Part shown: positions 27,456 through 35,567 of the stretch, piece by piece | How positions within the stretch are numbered: the stretch's first letter is position 1 | How the letters are laid out: each line of letters opens with the position of its first letter | Source of the DNA: Variovorax davisae | GTDB lineage: Bacteria > Pseudomonadota > Gammaproteobacteria > Burkholderiales > Burkholderiaceae_C | Length of the DNA stretch: 64,000 nucleotides | Reading direction: 5' to 3' | NCBI RefSeq assembly: GCF_030316845.1 | Contig: NZ_JASZYS010000009.1 | Span: 124,001-188,000 of the forward strand | Position numbers and translations under genes: made by a program | The notes under the pieces: model-generated | The model's input: the letters and a program-made list of their open reading frames with translations, nothing else | Databases searched by the model: none | Told to the model about the DNA's origin: nothing

Positions 27456-28256
27456 ATGAACATCGTCGTCAACGAAGAACTGAAATCCTATATCGACCCG
27501 TTGACCCCGGACGAATATGAATCGCTGGAGCGCAGCATCCTCACCGAAGGCTGCCGCGATGCGCTGGTGCTGTGGGGCGACGTGCTGGTCGACGGCCACA
27601 ACCGCTACGGCATCTGCCAGAAGCACGGGCTGCCGTTCCAGACGGTGCAGAACACGCGCTTCAAGTCGCTCGAGGACGTTCACCTCTGGATGATCGACCA
27701 GCACCTGGGCCGGCGCAGCGTGTCGGACTTCCTGCGCGGCGTGCTGGCGCTGCGCAAGAAGGACATCGTGGCCGGCCAGAAGGCCCGGGCCGCCGCGGCG
27801 CCGGCCGACGACGCCGACGACCCGCCCTTCGACGCCGATCCGGCCCTGCCGCCGGCGGCGCCGCTCAACAGCCGCGAGGCGATCGCCAAGGCCGCGCGGC
27901 TGAGCAGCAGCCAGGTCGTGATGATCGAGAAGATCCAGAAACAGGCGGCCCCCGAGCTGGTGGCGGCGGTCAAGTCCGGCACGATCTCGATCAATGCCGC
28001 GGCCGCCGTGGCGACGCTGCCGGCCGAAGAGCAGATCGCCGCGGCCAACGGCGGCAAGGACGAGCTCAAGCAGGCCGCCAAGCGGGTGCGCGAGGCCAAG
28101 CGCCCGGCGCGCCCGGAGCCTGCGCCGGCCGAAGCCTCGGATGAACCGGACGAGGTTGCGCGCCTCACGCAGCGCATTGCCGAACTGACGGCCGAGAACG
28201 CCGACCTGCGTCGCCAGGTGGCCTCGCTGCACGCGCTGCTGGCGGCCGAAGCCTGA
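27456..28256 (+). CDS. ParB/Srx-fold DNA-binding-like protein with C-terminal coiled coil (orphan)
   Basis: 266 residues. The first 90 residues resemble a ParB N-terminal nuclease/CTPase-like domain: YIDPLTPDEYESLERSIL, then DALVLWGDVLVDGHNRYGI, where ParB has its G-E-R-R box; here it is DGHNR. Residues about 120-215 are helical with an HTH-like segment (NSREAIAKAARLSSSQVVMI). The end is a heptad-like coiled coil (VARLTQRIAELTAENADLRR). No parA or plasmid gene is nearby, so it is a chromosomal orphan of unknown function, possibly a plasmid- or phage-derived regulator. A -10-like TAGAAT lies at 27417-27422. Confidence 0.7.
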   Translation: MNIVVNEELKSYIDPLTPDEYESLERSILTEGCRDALVLWGDVLVDGHNRYGICQKHGLPFQTVQNTRFKSLEDVHLWMIDQHLGRRSVSDFLRGVLALRKKDIVAGQKARAAAAPADDADDPPFDADPALPPAAPLNSREAIAKAARLSSSQVVMIEKIQKQAAPELVAAVKSGTISINAAAAVATLPAEEQIAAANGGKDELKQAAKRVREAKRPARPEPAPAEASDEPDEVARLTQRIAELTAENADLRRQVASLHALLAAEA

Positions 28257-28295
28257 TCCGCTGATATCCTGCCCTCCCTCGCCATCGGAAGCACC

Positions 28296-29558
28296 ATGTC
28301 CGCCACCGTCCTGCTGCTGCAGCTGATCGTCATCCTCGCCACGGCGCGCGCCTGCGGCTGGCTGTTGCGCTACCTGGGGCAACCCGGCGTGGTCGGCGAG
28401 ATGGCCGCCGGCATGCTGCTCGGCCCCGTCGTGATGGGCACCCTGTTCCCGACGCTGCATGCGCAGCTGTTCGCCAAGGGCTCGCTGGCCGGGCTGTCCG
28501 CGCTGTCGACCGTCGGGCTGGTGATGTTCATGTTCATCGTCGGCCTCGAGCTGCGGGCCCGCCAGGGCGTGCGCGAGCAATTGCGGGCCGCCGGCTCGGT
28601 CGGGGTGCTGAGCGTGGCCGTGCCCATGGCGCTGGGCCTGGCCATCGCGCCCGCGCTGCATCCGACGCTGGCGCCGGCCGGCGTCGGCTTCTGGCCCTTC
28701 GCGCTCTTCATCGCCGCGGCGCTGTCGATCACCGCGTTTCCCGTCATGGCGCGCATCCTCAAGGACCGCGGCCTGACGCAGACGGCCTTCGGACAGCTCT
28801 CGCTCGCCTCCGCCGCGGTGGTGGACGTGTTCGCCTGGGTGCTGCTGGCCTTCGTCGTCGCCATGGTGGGCGCGGGCGACGGCTACCTGGGCCTGGCGAA
28901 GACCGGCGGCGGTGTACTGCTGCTGATCGGCGTGTTGTTCGGGGCGGTGCGCCCGGCCTTCGCCTGGCTGCTGCGCCGCCACGCGCCCGAGGGCGAGCCC
29001 AGCCTGCCGGTGCTGGCCTCGCTGATGATCGGGCTGCTCGCCACCGCCCTGGTCACCGAGTGGCTGCACCTGCACGCGGTGTTCGGCGCCTTCCTGTTCG
29101 GCGTCGCACTGCCGCGCGACGACCGCCTGCTGGACTCCCTGGCCAAGCGCATCGAGCCGTTCTCGATCGTCGTGCTGATGCCGTTGTTCTTCGCCCTCGC
29201 CGGCCTGGGCACCACGCCCAGCGCCTTCGTCGGCGGCAGCCTCGGCGCCATGCTGCTGGTGCTCGCCATGGCGGTCATCGGCAAGATCGCCGGTGGCGCG
29301 GCCGGCGCCCGCGTCGCCGGCTACCCCTGGCGCGACAGCCTGGCGACCGGCGCGCTCATGAACGCACGCGGCCTGATGGAACTCATCGTGATGAAGATCG
29401 GCCTCGACGCCGGCCTGATCGGTCCGGAGCTGTTCACCATGCTGCTGGTCATGGCCTTGGCCACCACCGCGATGACCACGCCGCTGATGGCCTTGTTCGC
29501 CGGGCTGGGCCGCCGGCCGGTGCCGCGTTCCGGCTCGCCGTCGGCGCCCGTTCGCTGA
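28296..29558 (+). CDS. Cation:proton antiporter, CPA2 family
   Basis: 420 residues with about 12 membrane segments. Family features are QPGVVGEMAAGMLLGPV near the N terminus, the LSTVGLVMFMFIVGLEL segment, SITAFPVMARILKDRGL, and late in the chain GALMNARGLMELIVMKIG. These match the Na+/H+ exchanger domain of KefB/GerN-type CPA2 proteins; no C-terminal TrkA domain is present. It should exchange Na+ or K+ for protons across the inner membrane. It stands alone between the ParB-fold gene and the convergent tup operon. Confidence 0.88.
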   Translation: MSATVLLLQLIVILATARACGWLLRYLGQPGVVGEMAAGMLLGPVVMGTLFPTLHAQLFAKGSLAGLSALSTVGLVMFMFIVGLELRARQGVREQLRAAGSVGVLSVAVPMALGLAIAPALHPTLAPAGVGFWPFALFIAAALSITAFPVMARILKDRGLTQTAFGQLSLASAAVVDVFAWVLLAFVVAMVGAGDGYLGLAKTGGGVLLLIGVLFGAVRPAFAWLLRRHAPEGEPSLPVLASLMIGLLATALVTEWLHLHAVFGAFLFGVALPRDDRLLDSLAKRIEPFSIVVLMPLFFALAGLGTTPSAFVGGSLGAMLLVLAMAVIGKIAGGAAGARVAGYPWRDSLATGALMNARGLMELIVMKIGLDAGLIGPELFTMLLVMALATTAMTTPLMALFAGLGRRPVPRSGSPSAPVR

Positions 29559-29576
29559 CCCGGTCCGCGCAGCGTC

Positions 29577-30422
29577 TCAGCGCCCGGCGTTCGGGAAGAA
29601 AAGCTGCTCGCCGTCGATCTTGTAGGCCGCGATGGTCGACTGCCCCGCCGGCGAGATCACCCAGTCGACAAACTTCTGCGCCCCGGCGCTGTCGAGGTTC
29701 GGGAACCTGGCCGGACTCACCACCATCACGCCGTACTGGTTGAACAGGCGCTTGTCGCCTTCCACCAGCACCGCCAGATCGGCGCGGTTCTTGAAGCTGA
29801 GCCAGGTGCCGCGATCGGCCAGCACATAGGCGCCGCTGGAGGCCGCGATGTTGAGCGCCGGGCCCATGCCGCAGCCGCACTCCTTGTAGCCCGTGCCCTT
29901 CTTGTCGTTCGGCAGCGGCTGGCCGGCCTCGCCGATGCCGGTCTGCGTCCACAGGCGGCGCTCGGCGGCGTCGGTGCCGCTCTTGTCGCCGCGCGAGACG
30001 AAGGGCGCGTTCAGGGTTGCGATCTTCTTCAGCGCGGACACGATGTCCTGGCCCTTGACGCCGGCCGGATCGGCCTTCGGCCCGACCAGCACGAAGTCGT
30101 TGTACATGACCGGGAAGCGCCTGGCCGCGAAGCCCTCGGCGACGAACTTCTCCTCGGCGGCGGTGTCGTGCACGAACAGCACGTCGGCATCGCCGCGCTT
30201 GGCCATGTCGATCGCCTGGCCGGTGCCGACGGCGACCACCTTGATGTCGATGCCGCTGGCCTGCCGGAAGGCCGGCAGCAGGTGCGAGAACAGCCCCGAC
30301 TGCTCGGTCGAGGTGGTCGACGCCATGGTGAGGGTCTCGGCCTGCGCCGCCAGCGCAGTGGCCGCCAGCACGACGGCACCGACGGCGGACACCAGGGTCT
30401 TGGACAGATGGAACAGCTTCAA
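29577..30422 (-). CDS. tupA: Tungstate (molybdate) ABC transporter substrate-binding protein
   Basis: 281 residues. A Sec signal peptide ending ALAAQAE precedes LTMASTTSTEQSGLF, the TTS-type anion-binding motif at the mature N terminus of TupA. SRGDKSGTDAAERRLW and YVLADRGTWLSFKNR are further TupA signatures. TupA binds tungstate, and often molybdate, in the periplasm. The start is TTG at 30422, overlapping the ATPase stop as TTGA with GGAG just upstream; no ATG exists at this position. It is the third gene of tupB-tupC-tupA. Confidence 0.9.
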   Translation of the reverse strand: MKLFHLSKTLVSAVGAVVLAATALAAQAETLTMASTTSTEQSGLFSHLLPAFRQASGIDIKVVAVGTGQAIDMAKRGDADVLFVHDTAAEEKFVAEGFAARRFPVMYNDFVLVGPKADPAGVKGQDIVSALKKIATLNAPFVSRGDKSGTDAAERRLWTQTGIGEAGQPLPNDKKGTGYKECGCGMGPALNIAASSGAYVLADRGTWLSFKNRADLAVLVEGDKRLFNQYGVMVVSPARFPNLDSAGAQKFVDWVISPAGQSTIAAYKIDGEQLFFPNAGR

Positions 30423-31129
30423 ACCAGTTCTCCTTTGACGAACAGACGGGCTTCCTCGGGCAGCGGCCCGTGGAAGAAATCATGGACCGGCAGGTCGGCC
30501 ACCTTGCGGCCGTGCTCGAGGTAGACGACGCGGCTGGCGAGCCGCTTGACCTGGCCGAGGTTGTGGCTGGCGAAGACCAGCGTGCGGCCCTGCGCCGCAT
30601 CCGCGATCAGCGCCTCGACGTCGCGCTTGGCGGTGGGGTCGAGGCTGGCGGTGGGCTCGTCGAGCAGCAGCACCTCGGGATGCAGCGCCCAGGCCCGCGC
30701 GAGCGCCATGCGCTGCTGCTGGCCGCCCGACAGCGTGCGCGCGTTGCGTCCCGCGAGATCGGCCAGCCCGACCCTGTCGAGCGCGGCGACCGCCTCGCGC
30801 TGCGCAGCGCGCCAGCGCGAGCCCTTCAGCCAGAGCGCCAGCGCGACGTTGTTGCGGACGCTGGCGCGCAGCATGTGCGGGCGCTGGAACAGCATCGCCT
30901 GCGCGGCCGACGGCACATGGCTCTCGAACGCGCCTGCCGAATGCGGCAGCAGCCCGTGCAGCAGGCGCAGCAGGCTGCTCTTGCCGCTGCCGTTGGCGCC
31001 GATCAGCGCCACCCGCTCGCCCGCCCGGATCTCCAGGTCGATGCCGGTCAGGGCCTGCACCTTGCCGAAGCGCAGCGCGATGCCGCGCAGGCTGAACAGC
31101 GTTGCCGCGGCGGCGGGCCGGCGATTCAT
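30419..31129 (-). CDS. tupC: Tungstate ABC transporter ATP-binding protein
   Basis: 236 residues. Walker A is GANGSGKSS, the Q-loop region is AMLFQRPHML, the signature LSGGQQQRMALARAWA, Walker B VLLLDEPTASLD, and the switch His is in FASHNL. The start at 31129 overlaps the permease stop as ATGA. It powers uptake of tungstate/molybdate with the permease encoded before it and the binding protein after it. The name rests mainly on the TupA-type binding protein. Confidence 0.9.
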   Translation of the reverse strand: MNRRPAAAATLFSLRGIALRFGKVQALTGIDLEIRAGERVALIGANGSGKSSLLRLLHGLLPHSAGAFESHVPSAAQAMLFQRPHMLRASVRNNVALALWLKGSRWRAAQREAVAALDRVGLADLAGRNARTLSGGQQQRMALARAWALHPEVLLLDEPTASLDPTAKRDVEALIADAAQGRTLVFASHNLGQVKRLASRVVYLEHGRKVADLPVHDFFHGPLPEEARLFVKGELV

Positions 31130-31875
31130 GGCCCGACCTCCAGCGCCCGCGCGCCCATCGCATCGGCGGCCCCGCCATCGACCCGCTCGCGCCAGGCGCG
31201 CAGCGCCGCGATCGCCAGGTTCAGCGCCAGCACCACCGCCAGCAGCACCAGCCCGAGCGCCAGCGCCAGCGGCAGGTCTCCCTTGCTGGTCTCGAGCGCG
31301 ATGGCGGTGGTCATCACGCGCGTGAAACCATCGATGTTGCCGCCGACGATCATCACGGCGCCGACCTCCGACACGGCACGGCCGAAGGCGGCGATCACCA
31401 CCGTGACCAGCGCATAGCGCTCGTCGGCCGCCAGCAGCAGGCCGCGCGCGAGGCGGCGGGCGCCGAGCGAGCGCAGCTGCTCGCCGTGGCCGCGGTCGGC
31501 GTCCTCGATCGCCTGCCGCGTCAGGGCCATGACCACCGGCAGCACCAGGATCGTCTGCGCCAGCACCATCGCCTTGAACGAGAACAGCCAGCCCAGGAAG
31601 CCGAGCGGACCGGAGCGCGAGAGCAGCAGGTAGATCACCAGGCCCACCACCACCGAAGGCAGCGCCAGCAGCGTGTTCAGCAGGGTCAGCAGCAGGCCGC
31701 GCCCGGGAAAGCGCGCCACCGCCAGCCAGGCCCCGAGCAGCAGGCCGAAGCCGCAGGCCAGCAGGCAGGCGGTCGCGCTGACCGCCAGCGAGCGCCCGAC
31801 GATGGCGAGCAGCGCCGGATCGGCGGAGACGACGAGGAGCCAGGCGGCAGCGGCGCTGTCGGCAAAAGTGTTCAT
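31126..31875 (-). CDS. tupB: Tungstate ABC transporter permease
   Basis: 249 residues with about six membrane segments. The EAA-like loop reads EQLRSLGARRLARGLLLAA and is followed by GRAVSEVGAVMIVGGNIDGF, a hallmark of TupB/WtpB and other oxyanion permeases. It is the first gene of the operon, divergent from the ModE-PBP regulator at 32001, and forms the transmembrane path for tungstate or molybdate. Confidence 0.9.
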   Translation of the reverse strand: MNTFADSAAAAWLLVVSADPALLAIVGRSLAVSATACLLACGFGLLLGAWLAVARFPGRGLLLTLLNTLLALPSVVVGLVIYLLLSRSGPLGFLGWLFSFKAMVLAQTILVLPVVMALTRQAIEDADRGHGEQLRSLGARRLARGLLLAADERYALVTVVIAAFGRAVSEVGAVMIVGGNIDGFTRVMTTAIALETSKGDLPLALALGLVLLAVVLALNLAIAALRAWRERVDGGAADAMGARALEVGP

Positions 31876-31926
31876 GCGGGCGTGGAGCGGGAAGCGCTGG
31901 AGTATGGGCAGACCGATGCGGCCGAC

Positions 31927-31969
31927 TTATGAAAGCACTTGCATAGGTTGCGGGCAGGATCTGCATAAT
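31927..31969. promoter_or_regulatory. Possible operator/promoter between tupB and its ModE-type regulator
   Basis: In the 125-base divergent region, TGCATA occurs twice (31940-31945 and 31962-31967), 22 bases apart (about two helical turns), and TTATG at 31927-31931 mirrors CATAA at 31964-31968. A plausible promoter for the regulator is TTGCAT (31939-31944) and CATAAT (31964-31969), though the 19-base spacer is long. The repeats are the natural binding site for the divergent regulator (inference). Confidence 0.4.
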
Positions 31970-32000
31970 CCCCGGCGCCTGCTCCTCCTCGCGTTCACCC

Positions 32001-33104
32001 GTGCAACAGATCGAACTCTCCTACGCCATCGCGCCGCGCCGCCACGGCCGCGCACTGATCCGCAATCCGCTGATGGAGTTGCTGCACGCGGTGCGCGAGC
32101 ACGGATCGATCTCCGCCGCCGCGCGGGCGGTCGGCTATTCCTACCGTCACGTGTGGGGCGAACTCAAGCGCTGGGAGCAGGCGCTCGGCCATCCGCTGGT
32201 GAGCGGCGACCAGGGGCGCGCGGCCCAGCTCTCGGAGTTCGGCGACAAGCTGCTGTGGGCCGAGCGCCAGGCCCAGGCCCGGCTGGCCCCGCAGATCGAG
32301 GCGCTCCATGCCGACCTCGAGCGCGCCTTCGCCCTCGCCTTCGACGACAGCACCCACCTGCTGAGCCTGCACGCGAGCCACGACGATGCCTTGGTGCTGC
32401 TGCGCGCGCGTGCCGCCGCCACGGCCCGGCTGCAACTGGACATCCGCTTCACCGGCAGCGTGGACGCGATCAGCGCGCTGAACCAGGGCCGCTGCGTGCT
32501 GGCGGGCTTCCACACGCTGGAACGGCCGCCCTCCGGCTCGCTCGCGCAGCGCACCTACAAGCCCCTGCTGAAGCCGGGCCTGCACAAGATCATCGGCTTC
32601 GCACGGCGCACCCAGGGCCTGATCGTCGCGCCCGGCAATCCCCTCGGCTTGACGAACCTGGCCGACGTCGCGGCCCGCGGCGCCCGCTACGTGAACCGGC
32701 CGATCGGCACCGGCACGCGGGTGCTGTTCGAAGAACTGCTGGCGCGCGATGGCCTGGCGGCCGACGCCATCGACGGCCAGGGGCACTGCGAACCCTCGCA
32801 CGCGGCCGCGGCCCACACCGTGGCATCGGGTGGGGCCGATGCCGCTCTCGGCATCGAATCGGCCGCGCTCGGCGCCGGCCTTGGCTTCGTGCCGCTGGTG
32901 CACGAGCGCTACCACCTCGCCTGCCTCAAGTCGGCGCTCGAGCAGCCCGCCATCCAGGCGCTGCTGGTGCTGCTGCGCGGCGCCGCCTGGCAGCATCAGC
33001 TGGGCACGCTGCCGGGCTACGAGAGCGCCAGCAGCGGCGAAGTCGAGTCGCTGCGCTCGCTGCTGCCGTGGTGGAATCTCAAGCCCAAGAAAAAGGGCGA
33101 TTGA
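32001..33104 (+). CDS. ModE-N/PBP-type transcriptional regulator (tungstate/molybdate responsive)
   Basis: 367 residues from a GTG start. The N-terminal winged HTH is ModE-like: LMELLHAVREHGSISAAARA, then VGYSYRHVWGELKRWEQALG. The C-terminal part is not TOBE but a periplasmic-binding-like domain (PF12727 type) with HASHDDALVLLRA, NRPIGTGTRVLFEELLAR and ADAALGIESAALGAGLGFVPL. This fusion occurs in regulators next to oxyanion transporters, and here it is divergent from tupBCA. The expected role is control of tup transcription in response to tungstate, molybdate or a cofactor derivative. Confidence 0.88.
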   Translation: MQQIELSYAIAPRRHGRALIRNPLMELLHAVREHGSISAAARAVGYSYRHVWGELKRWEQALGHPLVSGDQGRAAQLSEFGDKLLWAERQAQARLAPQIEALHADLERAFALAFDDSTHLLSLHASHDDALVLLRARAAATARLQLDIRFTGSVDAISALNQGRCVLAGFHTLERPPSGSLAQRTYKPLLKPGLHKIIGFARRTQGLIVAPGNPLGLTNLADVAARGARYVNRPIGTGTRVLFEELLARDGLAADAIDGQGHCEPSHAAAAHTVASGGADAALGIESAALGAGLGFVPLVHERYHLACLKSALEQPAIQALLVLLRGAAWQHQLGTLPGYESASSGEVESLRSLLPWWNLKPKKKGD

Positions 33105-33110
33105 GCCGGC

Positions 33111-34373
33111 TCAGAGCGCGCAGGTCCTGAAGCCGAAGAAGCCATCGTCGCGCTCGGGCAGCGCGAAGCCGCGGCGCTTCGGCGAGCGCAGGCGCGCCCG
33201 GGTGGCGAACGAGGCGCCGCGCAGCACCCGGGCCTGGCCGAAGGCGGGCTGGGGATCGAACTCGCCGCCCTGGCTCCAGGGGTCGGCGCGAAAACCCGGC
33301 CAGGGCTGCAGCGTGCCGGCGGTCCATTCGTGCACGTCGGCCCAGCGGAAGCCGCGCCGGGCCGCCGTGTGGGCGGCGATTTCCCATTCGACCTCGGTCG
33401 CGACCCGGCGGCCGGCCCAGCGCGCCCAGGCGTCGGCCTCCCACCAGGCGACGTGGACGGCGCTGCGGTTGCCGGCGGCCCGCACCGTGCGGCCGAACTG
33501 CTGCTGCAGCACCGAGCCGCCGGTGCCGTGGCGGGCGGCGCCGATCTGCTCGACGTGGCGCGGCCCGCGCCGGCCTTCGACCTGCCGTGCCAGCCAGGCA
33601 AGGCCTTCGGGCCGCCACAGCTCGGGCCGGTCGTAGCCGCCGTCGTCGACGAACTCGACGTACTGGCTCCAGGTCACGGGCTGGGCATCGATCTCGAATT
33701 CGGGCACCTCGGCGCGCTCGATGCCGCGCTCCTGGGCAAAGGCAAAGCCACCCGCCGGCAGGCCGAGCGCCCACGGCGCGGCAGGCAGCGAGAGCGGCGG
33801 CCGGGTCACCGCGGCCGGCGGCAGCTCGACCTTCAACGGCAGCCCCAGGGTCTGGGCCATCACCAGCAGCTGCTCGCCGCGCAGGTCTTCATGGAACAGC
33901 GCGAGCCGATAGAAGTACAGGCCGGCGTCGGTCTCGGCCGCATGCTCGAGCAGTTCGAGCGTGCTCTCGAGCGTGTCGAGCAGATAGGCCTTGGTCTGGG
34001 CCAGGTCGGGCAGTCCGGGTGCCGCCCGGTCCGCGGGCGGGCGCTGGGCCGGGTTCCACCAGTCGTCGGCCTCGGGCTCGATCGCCGCCAGCCGCGTGGG
34101 GCGCACCGGGCACTCTTCACCGAAGGCGCGCTGCGTGTTGCGGCCGATCCACCATTCGGCGAACCAGCCGATGTGGCCGGCCAGCCAGACCGGCGGGTCG
34201 ATGCCCGCGACCCGCGGCACCGCGAGGCTATCCCCGCCCAGCGCCTGCTCGTAGAGCGACAGCAGGTGCAGCGTGTGGTTGCGGGCGTCGATCAACGCCA
34301 GCGAGAGCAGTTCGCGGCCGGCCCGGCGCATGTCGGGGGAGTCGATCGACGGCGAGGTGCCGGCCGGGCTCAC
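33111..34373 (-). CDS. EgtB/SenA-like protein: DinB-type domain plus SUMF1 (FGE) domain
   Basis: 420 residues from a GTG start overlapping the upstream stop as GTGA; an ATG at 34331 would give 406. The N-terminal DinB-like domain has PPVWLAGHIGWFAEWWIGR (iron ligand His67) and ALFHEDLRGEQLL (His161). In EgtB/SenA the latter is H-x3-H-x-E; here the second His is Arg165, so one iron ligand seems lost while Glu167 remains. The C-terminal SUMF1 domain includes DAWARWAGRRVATEVEWEIA, WADVHEWTAGTLQPWPGF and VLRGASFATRARL. EgtB and SenA join sulfur or selenium to hercynine. Neither egtD nor senB/senC is adjacent, so the function is uncertain. Confidence 0.75.
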   Translation of the reverse strand: MSPAGTSPSIDSPDMRRAGRELLSLALIDARNHTLHLLSLYEQALGGDSLAVPRVAGIDPPVWLAGHIGWFAEWWIGRNTQRAFGEECPVRPTRLAAIEPEADDWWNPAQRPPADRAAPGLPDLAQTKAYLLDTLESTLELLEHAAETDAGLYFYRLALFHEDLRGEQLLVMAQTLGLPLKVELPPAAVTRPPLSLPAAPWALGLPAGGFAFAQERGIERAEVPEFEIDAQPVTWSQYVEFVDDGGYDRPELWRPEGLAWLARQVEGRRGPRHVEQIGAARHGTGGSVLQQQFGRTVRAAGNRSAVHVAWWEADAWARWAGRRVATEVEWEIAAHTAARRGFRWADVHEWTAGTLQPWPGFRADPWSQGGEFDPQPAFGQARVLRGASFATRARLRSPKRRGFALPERDDGFFGFRTCAL

Positions 34374-35449
34374 AGCTTGGCGCCTTGCAGGTAGGCGTCG
34401 AACGGCGCCTCGGTGGCGCGGTCCGCGAACAGCTGGCCCTGCTGGAAGGCGCGGTAGTCGCCGTGGAGCTTCTTCCAGGCCGGGTTGCTGCGCTCGAGGG
34501 CGTGGCACAGGTCCATCGACGCCTTGAAGGCGGCATCGAGCAGCGGCCGGGGGAAGGGCTTGATCTGCGCCCCCGCGGCAGCCAGTTGCCGCAGCGCCGC
34601 CGGGTTGCGGGCGTCGTAGCGGCCGATCAGCTCGGCGTGCACCGTGGCGCTGGCGGACTGCAGGATCGCCTTGTAGTCGGGCGTGAGCGCATCGAAGGCC
34701 TTCTGGTGGACCAGAAGGTCGAGCTGCATCGCACCGGCCCACCAGCCCGGGGTGTGGCAGAAGCGCGCGACCTTGGCCAGCCCGAGCTTCTGGTCGTCGT
34801 ACGGGCTCAGGCCCTCGGCCGCGCCCAGGCCCTGGGCGAAGGCCTGGCGCAGGTCGCTGCCCGACGCCGGGCCCTGCACCACCCCGCCCAGGCGCGCGAT
34901 CACGCGCCCGGCCAGGCCGTCGAAGCGGACCTTCAGGCCCTTGAAGTCGTTGCCGCCGCGCAGCTCGCGGGCGAACCAGCCGAGCCGCTGGGCCCCCGCG
35001 CTGCCGCACGGGAAGCCGATGGCGCCGAAGCCGGCCTGGAACTCGCGGCTGAGCCGCAGGCCGTTGCCTTCGGTCATCCAGGCATTGAGTTGGCGCGCGT
35101 TCATGCCGAAGGGAATGGCGGCGCCGAAGGCGAAGGCCTCATTCTGGTCGACGAACAGGGCGCCCGAGGTGTGGCAGGCCTCGATGGCGCCGCGCTGCAC
35201 GCCGTCGAGCACGTCCTGCGCCGACATCAGCTCGCCGGCGGCATGGACTTCGATCTGGAAGCGCCCGCCGCTCATCTCGCCGACCTTGCGGGCGACGGAC
35301 TCGGCGGCGCCGAACAGCAGGTCCTGGGACTTGGCGAAGCTCGATGCCAGCCGCCAGCGCGTCAGCGCCTGCGCATGCACGGCCGGCGCCACGCCGGCAG
35401 CGAGCACCCCGGCCAGGCCGGCACGCTGGATCAGAAAACGACGTTGCAT
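34370..35449 (-). CDS. TRAP-type (DctP) substrate-binding protein, orphan
   Basis: 359 residues. An N-terminal signal starts MQRRFLIQRAGLAGVLAAG, which could use Tat or Sec, and ends near AVHAQA. The mature part matches DctP-type proteins: RWRLASSFAKSQDLLFGAAE, GRFQIEVHAAGELMSAQDVL and GLKVRFDGLAGRVIARLGG. An AGGAG site 9 bases before the ATG supports the start. No DctQ or DctM membrane component is encoded next to it. It is translationally coupled (GTGA) to the EgtB/SenA-like gene, an unusual partner that suggests a shared substrate or pathway (inference). Confidence 0.85.
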   Translation of the reverse strand: MQRRFLIQRAGLAGVLAAGVAPAVHAQALTRWRLASSFAKSQDLLFGAAESVARKVGEMSGGRFQIEVHAAGELMSAQDVLDGVQRGAIEACHTSGALFVDQNEAFAFGAAIPFGMNARQLNAWMTEGNGLRLSREFQAGFGAIGFPCGSAGAQRLGWFARELRGGNDFKGLKVRFDGLAGRVIARLGGVVQGPASGSDLRQAFAQGLGAAEGLSPYDDQKLGLAKVARFCHTPGWWAGAMQLDLLVHQKAFDALTPDYKAILQSASATVHAELIGRYDARNPAALRQLAAAGAQIKPFPRPLLDAAFKASMDLCHALERSNPAWKKLHGDYRAFQQGQLFADRATEAPFDAYLQGAKL

Positions 35450-35567
35450 CGAACGGAACTCCTGGAAAGCCCCCAAGGCGGGGACGCGCGATTGTAGGAA
35501 TCACTGAACGCGCAAGCTTATAAAATGGCGCCCCCCGTCCTTCCCTTTCCCCGAAAGATCTTCCCAA
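35450..35567. promoter_or_regulatory. Divergent promoter region, dctP-like gene and livK-like gene
   Basis: On the minus strand, TACAAT (35496-35491) is a good -10 for the DctP-type gene, 42 bases before its start. It belongs to TGTAGGAATCA (plus-strand reading, 35493-35503), which recurs at 53784-53794 before another binding-protein gene. On the plus strand, TATAAA at 35519-35524 is a likely -10 for the livK-type gene, 44 bases upstream of its ATG. No clear -35 is seen for either. Confidence 0.5.

Noticed and set aside
27456..28256. Integrated plasmid or prophage marked by the ParB-like gene
   Set aside because: Neighbours are ordinary chromosomal genes with the same base composition; no parA, rep, integrase or attachment repeats were seen.
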